DNA of 35,823 nucleotides from Irineochytrium annulatum (lineage: Eukaryota; Chytridiomycota; Chytridiomycetes; Chytridiales; Chytridiaceae): assembly GCA_027600665.1 (NCBI GenBank), contig JADGJL010000167.1, positions 1 to 35,823 on the forward strand, written 5' to 3'. Within the stretch, counting starts at the first letter, position 1; every line of letters starts with the position of its first letter. Made by a program: the position numbers and the translations under genes. Positions 31,139 through 35,823 of the stretch are shown one piece after another. Under the pieces are notes generated by a model. The model had not been told where the DNA came from and searched no databases. It saw only the letters and a list, made by a program, of their open reading frames with translations.

Positions 31139-31588
31139 CAGGGGTACGAAAGGAGTGGCTTAGAAAGAGAGTGGTGAGATTACAAAGGCACAGAAGAGTG
31201 GTGGGTGAGGCGAGACAATAACGTTCAAAGTCCGTCGGACGAAAACATATCGGCAAACCTATGCGCGTAATTTTGTGAGGTTGAGAGATTGTTAATCTAA
31301 TGAGACTGGTGGGAATACAATTAAAGGGGCAGAGCGAGGCGTGTTCTAAAGACGTCGGCAGGTCCGAGGCGAGCGAAGTATGTAAGGTTCTAAATAGGGA
31401 TAAGAAAGTGGTTATGTACGATTCGAGGCAGGTTGGGGTAAAGGCGATGGGGAAGGTGACGGGGAAGGTATATAACATGTCCCAAAAGAATAAAAAAAGG
31501 CAGCGTGAAGAACTAACAATATGTTGATAAACGGTTGATCAGAGGAACGGCTGAAGAGAGAAGAGCATTAGATTCAATGAAAAGTGGA
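31139..31588. other. Intergenic region
   Basis: About 450 AT-rich bp between the unresolved gene and the stop of the disordered-protein gene, with short ORFs on both strands but no motif. Nothing else is visible. Confidence 0.55.
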
Positions 31589-32899
31589 TTAAGCATGCCA
31601 TCTCACGTTTAGAGGCGCCCGCTTCAACAGATGCTTCTCCCTCGTAACGCCCATATACGCCGACAATATCTTCTGCGACTCTGGCGACGCCGTCAAGACA
31701 TCATGCGTCGATATAATCTCTTCCGTCACGACCACCTGCCCCTCCGCCTCCGCGCAGCTCCTCGCCCCGCGCGGCGCAAACTCAACGTTCCCCCTAGCGC
31801 CACCAGGGGTTGCCGGCGCTGCGATCAACGGGGCGCGCGGGCCCGAGAACGGCTTCCTGTTGTTCGTCGTTAGGCCCTTCAGCGGCCTGTTGAGGCTCGG
31901 CCCGCCGATCGAGAGCCGCGGGTGATTGTCGACGGGAGCCGCCAAGGGTTTCCGGAGCACGACCTCGACCGGCTTCTGCTCGACCAGTGGCATGTCGATG
32001 CTCATGGGCGAGAAGCTCTGCGGCGCGACCGATGCGTTCTCGTCAATGGCCGCGTCGTCGACCTCAATCTCGTCCTCCTCACGCGGGTGTGGCAGCGCGA
32101 CCAAGGGCGGGGTGGAAAAGTGCGGCGGCCCGCACACGATGATGGCCGAATCGGACGCCGTCCGCCTCAGTGGCGCCTTCTTCCGGTTCTGGCACGCTCG
32201 CTTCCGCGTGGGGCTGGCGTTGTCTTCCGAGTCGGATCTGCTGCTCAGCTGGTTCAAGCCTTTCGACTTCCGCTTCGACGGCCTGCACGGCGGGGCCACT
32301 TGTGGCGGCGCTGACAAGGGCGCGACCAGTGGACGCGACGGCCGCTGCTGCTGCCAGTTGGTTCGCTCGTCAGAGCCCTTCTTCTTAAGTTCGCCGCGGT
32401 CAAACATCGGGATGGTCAAGGCAGGCGGCAGCTTGCATCGCTGGGCGTGCTGAAAGAAGCTGACCGGCTGGGCCCGCGATGAGGCCAGAGGCGGTGCCGG
32501 GTCGTCCCTCAGCGCCGGGTTTAACGAGTTGGACGGAAGGGCCTTGAACCACTGCATCAAGAACGGGTCCGAAGGTCAGATGGAAAACGCGAATCAAGCC
32601 ATCACGACAGATGCAAGGAGATGGAGGCAGATGGGGCCACGAACCTGATTCAGTCCACGCTGCACCCTCAGCGGATGGTGCGGCGGCGAGGTCTCGAGCG
32701 TCGACGACTTGAGTTTCTTCGAGATGTCGTCCAGCGCCAGCGACAATACGGCGGCGGTGGCAGCGGTCACAGCGGTGGACCCCACGGGTGCGGCGAGGTG
32801 CGGAAGGCGCGCGGCGGCGGCGGCGGGTGGCGACGGCGCGAGGGAACTCGACCCGCTCGACATCGAACGGGTGAGTCTTCGCGGCGGATCGCGTCCCAA
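31589..32899 (-). CDS. Disordered basic protein with nuclear-type signals, unknown function
   Basis: Exons 32899-32645 and 32551-31589, joined by a phase-0 intron (GTTCGT...ATGCAG); 405 residues. The start taken is the ATG at 32899; the internal Met of MSSGSSSLAPSP (12 codons in) is equally possible. The N-terminus is Ala/Pro-rich with a helix LALDDISKKLKSSTLETSPP. The splice reads through as RVQRGLNQWFKALPSNSLNP. The middle is basic, with SKRKSKGLNQLSSRSDSEDN and TRKRACQNRKKAPLRR, likely nuclear-localisation signals. Then comes an acidic EEDEIEVDDAA and, at the end, a more ordered ILSAYMGVTREKHLLKRAPL. No domain is recognised. It could be a chromatin or cell-cycle adaptor, but that is only a guess from composition. 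It lies tail-on to the unresolved gene and head-on to SPT3's 3' end. Confidence 0.7.
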
Positions 32900-33069
32900 A
32901 TGAGTTCAAAACAGTTTTAATAGGTTTGACATCCTCCACAGATCGGACTTGTTCGAACTCCTCCTTTTATGATGTCCATATTACGGAGACATGAGCAGGA
33001 AGGCATTTCCAGGGTGAAAGTATTTGATCAGGGGAGCAAGGAGGGGAGGGGGCATTACGTAGGGGGAAA

Positions 33070-34395
33070 TTAAAATAAGGTCAGTGGCGTTCGTATTAAT
33101 CCGCCTCTGAAGTTCGACATGGAGAAGCTGGTTGACTGTAGCCGCCGGAATGCCTCTTGAATGTGCGCGGGCTGAAGTGGTTGCTGCTCGAACGTATTTC
33201 GTCCAAACAAATAGCCCTTGCCCAATGACGCAGGATCGTGATTTCCATCCCGCAACTCCTTATCCCGGTCGTCCCACTCCTTCTTCACCTGCAAACCCGT
33301 CTCCGTCAACCGGGCGACGCATTCGCATGCCAAGAAGCCCAGAATATCGATCACATCGGCATTCGGGTTGTTCTTATAGTGTCTAATGAAACTTAATCGC
33401 TACTTACACGACGCATTGAGAACTCACATAGCCATATTACACCAATCCCGAAATCGCTTGGCTTTCTTGTACGTAAACGATGCTTGCCGACAATCTGAAT
33501 AATAAATATACTCCTCCTTCGTCATTGTTCGAGTGACTTCATCAGCGGCCTGCAGAGATTAGACGCGTCGCATGCATAAGGACTAACCCGTAATCGGCTG
33601 ATTTGATCATTGTAGGCTTGCTGTTCGTCCTCATCCTCGTCGTCCCCTTCGTCATCGCTCAAAACGTTCCCGTATGTGTTGAACAAATCCCAAGAAAATT
33701 TTATTCTGATTTTGTTTGCCTTCGCTTTCACTTCCGTACCTAACACAATCAGAACTTCAACCAAATTAAAAGTACCAACCCCCAGCAGTGTCTTCAATAG
33801 CCTCATCCAAGTCTCCCGCGTCCGGAGCCCCACCGGCCTTGTCCTTGTTCATCTTCCGCACGTCCTTCCAGCTCAGAAACGTCCGTAACCGGTTTGTCTT
33901 CTTTCTGTCGTGACGGATTAGGAACATCAGATCCTCGGCGCCGAGGTGCTTGGAACCCCGTTTGTGAGCTTGGGCCACAGATTGCACCGTCTGATAATGG
34001 CAGCATGTCAATGACCAAGGCTCCGCACGGCACTGTCTGAGGATCTACTTACGAATTCAATCATCTGGGCCTTGCACAGCTCTTCCACAAGCTAGAAAAT
34101 AGGTGAGCTACATGTTGAGCAGTCTGAGCCAAAGGAAGCGCCTACCTCGGTCGTTTCCTCAAGAGGCTCGGCGACCTCGCCGAAGACGAACATCATCTGC
34201 TGGATCTACGCGGGGCAGGGGGCGAGGAAGGTAAGAAAGCGATCTTAACGAAGCCACGGCGGCCGCAACGCAGCCCGGCGCACACGCACCTCCGTTTGAT
34301 AGACATACTGCTTCTGGACCTAGGGAGGCGACACGGGGGAGCAGGGGCGGTCAGCATCGGCGGCGGTCCGAGGTCAAGCTCACCCTCCGCGACAT
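33070..34395 (-). CDS. SPT3: SPT3, SAGA complex histone-fold subunit
   Basis: Eight exons: 34395-34384, 34319-34290, 34205-34146, 34091-34053, 33990-33780, 33739-33588, 33549-33428 and 33382-33070, in phase; 312 residues against about 337 in yeast. SPT3 is the SAGA subunit that helps deliver TBP to promoters; it has two histone folds. Seen here: YVYQTEIQQMMFVFGEVAEP at the start of the first fold, LVEELCKAQMIEF, VAQAHKRGSKHLGAEDLMFL, IRHDRKKTNRLRTFLSWKDV, then in the second half YIYYSDCRQASFTYKKAKRF, DILGFLACECVARLTETGLQ and the family-like ending GGLIRTPLTLF. The first exon is proposed at 34395-34384 (MSRR) because its GTGAGC donor is strong and phase 0 and the protein then starts a few residues before EIQQMMF, as in yeast. 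ATG 34493 with a weak GTCCTG donor is the alternative. Three introns are only 38-45 nt. Divergent from the RING-PHD gene. Confidence 0.93.
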
Positions 34396-34491
34396 CCAAA
34401 GGCTTGCTGCACCCACTTTTCAACCCTACCAGGCCACCGGAATCACCTCCGCCCCACCTTAGATCACCACCGCTTCAGGACACCGTCTGCC
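34396..34491. promoter_or_regulatory. Very short bidirectional promoter, SPT3 / RING-PHD gene
   Basis: Only 96 bp separate the proposed ATG of SPT3 (-) from the ATG of the RING-PHD gene (+), so core promoter and both 5' UTRs must fit here or overlap the genes. The sequence is GC-rich, without a TATA box that I can see. The length depends on the inferred first exon of SPT3; with the alternative start at 34493 the two 5' ends would overlap. Confidence 0.55.
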
Positions 34492-35823
34492 ATGGCGGAT
34501 CCGCAGGCCGAGGGCGTGTTCGAGGACGATCCAGATGATTGCGGTGCGTCGAGGCTGGATATACAAAGGCCCCTCAGCGACGGCGGCGCAGGCTGACCTT
34601 CTAACCTGCTTTCCCCTCCCTCCCCCCTCGCCCCATGACCGTCTCAGCTATCTGCCTGATGCTCCTGCAGCCCAATGTCGTCTCCGAGGAGGAAAAGGAA
34701 GAGCTCGGCGTCATCAATTGCGGCTCATCGACCCAGCACATCTACCACCTTCCCTGCGTGCTCAAATGGAAAGAGTACAACAGCACGTGTCCCAAAGACC
34801 GAGCTGACTTTACCACTATCGACGTTGTCAGTGCGGTTGGTGGCGACGTGATTAGAACCATCAATGTGGAAAGCAAAGGTGGGGCCGCGGCGGTAGACGC
34901 TGGCGACGACGACGACGCGGCCGAGGACGACGCGACGCGCTGTATGGTCTGCGGCGAGGTGAGAGCAGCCTCGTACTTCAGCGGTCAGGATGTTACTAAC
35001 ACGTGTTCCACCTAGTGCGACCATGAGGACACCATGCTACTCTGCGACATTTGCGACCTTGGATATCACCTCTTTTGCATTGGTCTCGAGACCATACCTC
35101 AAGGCGACTGGTTCTGTAACGAGTGCGGCGGTATCGACCCGGCTGACGCCCGTGGCGCGGCCCCTCTTGCCGCAACAAACGTCGTCATGGCCGCCCCAAT
35201 GCAACTCGCGCGGACAGCGGGCTCCGAGCGCGAGGCCGTTAACCGCCGCTATCAGCGCGAGGCCCGACGGCCCGGCGGTGGCGGCCGTCGCGCCTCGCGG
35301 CACAATCACGCAAACCACAACCACGCGGCGCACGCCCGCCGGTCGCGGTCCGGTATCATGACAACCATCAGGCGGGAGATGGCCGAGATGCGCCGGCAGC
35401 GCATCTTTGATCTGCGTTTCGGCGGAGTCCACCTCGAGTCGCGACAACCCGAGGACGCTGCCTTGATGCGACACCTGGGGAACCAGGCATACCGGATGGC
35501 ATACGCGGGCCATCACCATCACCCGGGACCAGTTTTCTCGTCGCGGGGTCAGGCGGTTTCCATGCTCGAGTCATCCAACAAGCGGAAGAGGGACGCCGGC
35601 CGAGCGAGCGGATTACAGCAGAGACAGGCGCCGGACCCGCTGCAGCACATCTGGGACCAGCTGGACCGACTTCGGAAGGACAACGGCGGTGAGGTCAAGC
35701 ACCCCCGAGTCCCGTCCCCGCAACCACCAGCAGCAGGTGCGCCCGCGGTGGGTCAAGAGCCTGTCGTCAGATTCAAACCGCCGTCATTGAGGCGTGAGAG
35801 GCGCAACCCGCCCGCCCCACCAC
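34492..35823 (+). CDS. PHRF1: RING finger plus PHD finger protein (PHRF1-like), 5' part
   Basis: Exons 34492-34543, 34648-34958 and 35016 to the window edge, where the frame is still open. The RING begins across the first intron: C-AICLMLLQ, then a long loop, INCGSSTQHIYHLPCVLKWK and STCPKDRADF. A PHD finger follows across the second intron: CMVCGE-CDHEDTMLLCDICDLGYHLFCIGLETIPQGDWFCNEC, with the Cys4-His-Cys3 spacing. This RING-then-PHD order is that of PHRF1/SCAF-type proteins, E3 ligases that read histone H3 and touch the RNA polymerase II C-terminal domain. After the PHD come His- and Arg-rich sequence and a helical MTTIRREMAEMRRQRIFDLR region. A donor-like GTGAGG at 35690 may start another intron near the edge. 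The start ATG is preferred because the 17-codon first exon (MADPQAEGVFEDDPDDC) supplies the first RING cysteine. The acceptor at 34647 is preceded by a strong pyrimidine tract. Confidence 0.88.

Noticed and set aside
34990..35361. 123-codon plus frame in the RING-PHD gene
   Set aside because: It is out of phase with the PHD finger; the proper frame is open from 35016 to the window edge.

Overview
The window looks like nuclear DNA of a GC-rich, early-diverging fungus, most likely a zoosporic (chytrid-type) one. This is inferred from gene content and architecture: many short GT-AG introns (about 32-92 nt for most), fungal ILV1, SPT3, glycogenin and NFX1/FAP1 genes, kinase and Sel1-repeat coding blocks side by side, and an HCN/CNG-type cyclic-nucleotide-gated channel, a family absent from yeasts and moulds as far as I know. 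I could not run any database search. Exon models were built by hand from splice signals, phase and family motifs.

Layout, left to right. 1-303: last exons of threonine dehydratase (ILV1, +). 304-2692: no firm gene. 2693-5507: a TKL-like protein kinase (+) followed directly, in the same frame, by a Sel1-repeat block; one TGA separates them. 5508-7060: no firm gene, but two diverged copies of a segment that are alike at the peptide level. 7061-11456 (-): glycogenin with an intact GT8 catalytic domain and a tail of about 1,140 residues carrying eight or nine copies of an EYEEI...GKV.SSTTTH repeat. 12713-14747 (+): coiled-coil protein. 15178-16309 (-): ER cyclophilin, eight exons, ending in KEEL. 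16621-19890 (+): HCN-like channel. 20650-22356 (-): secreted family I.5-type lipase. 24124-28026 (+): NFX1-type zinc-finger protein with a PAM2 motif. 28454-28651 (-): tiny membrane protein. 29079-30101 (-): alpha-crystallin/Hsp20-domain protein with membrane segments. 30410-31138 (-): unresolved gene. 31589-32899 (-): disordered basic protein. 33070-34395 (-): SPT3 of SAGA. 34492 to the right edge (+): RING plus PHD protein (PHRF1-like), divergent from SPT3 across only 96 bp.

No operon-like logic is expected here, and the genes have unrelated housekeeping or signalling roles. Two head-to-head pairs (cyclophilin/channel at 311 bp; SPT3/PHRF1-like at 96 bp) probably share promoter DNA. The second pair is functionally suggestive because both proteins act on chromatin or transcription. 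I saw no tRNA, rRNA, CRISPR array or recognisable transposon. The most unusual items are the repeat-tailed glycogenin, the channel with an almost uncharged S4 and a GFG filter, the membrane-anchored small heat-shock protein, and the lipase that has lost most zinc ligands of its bacterial relatives.
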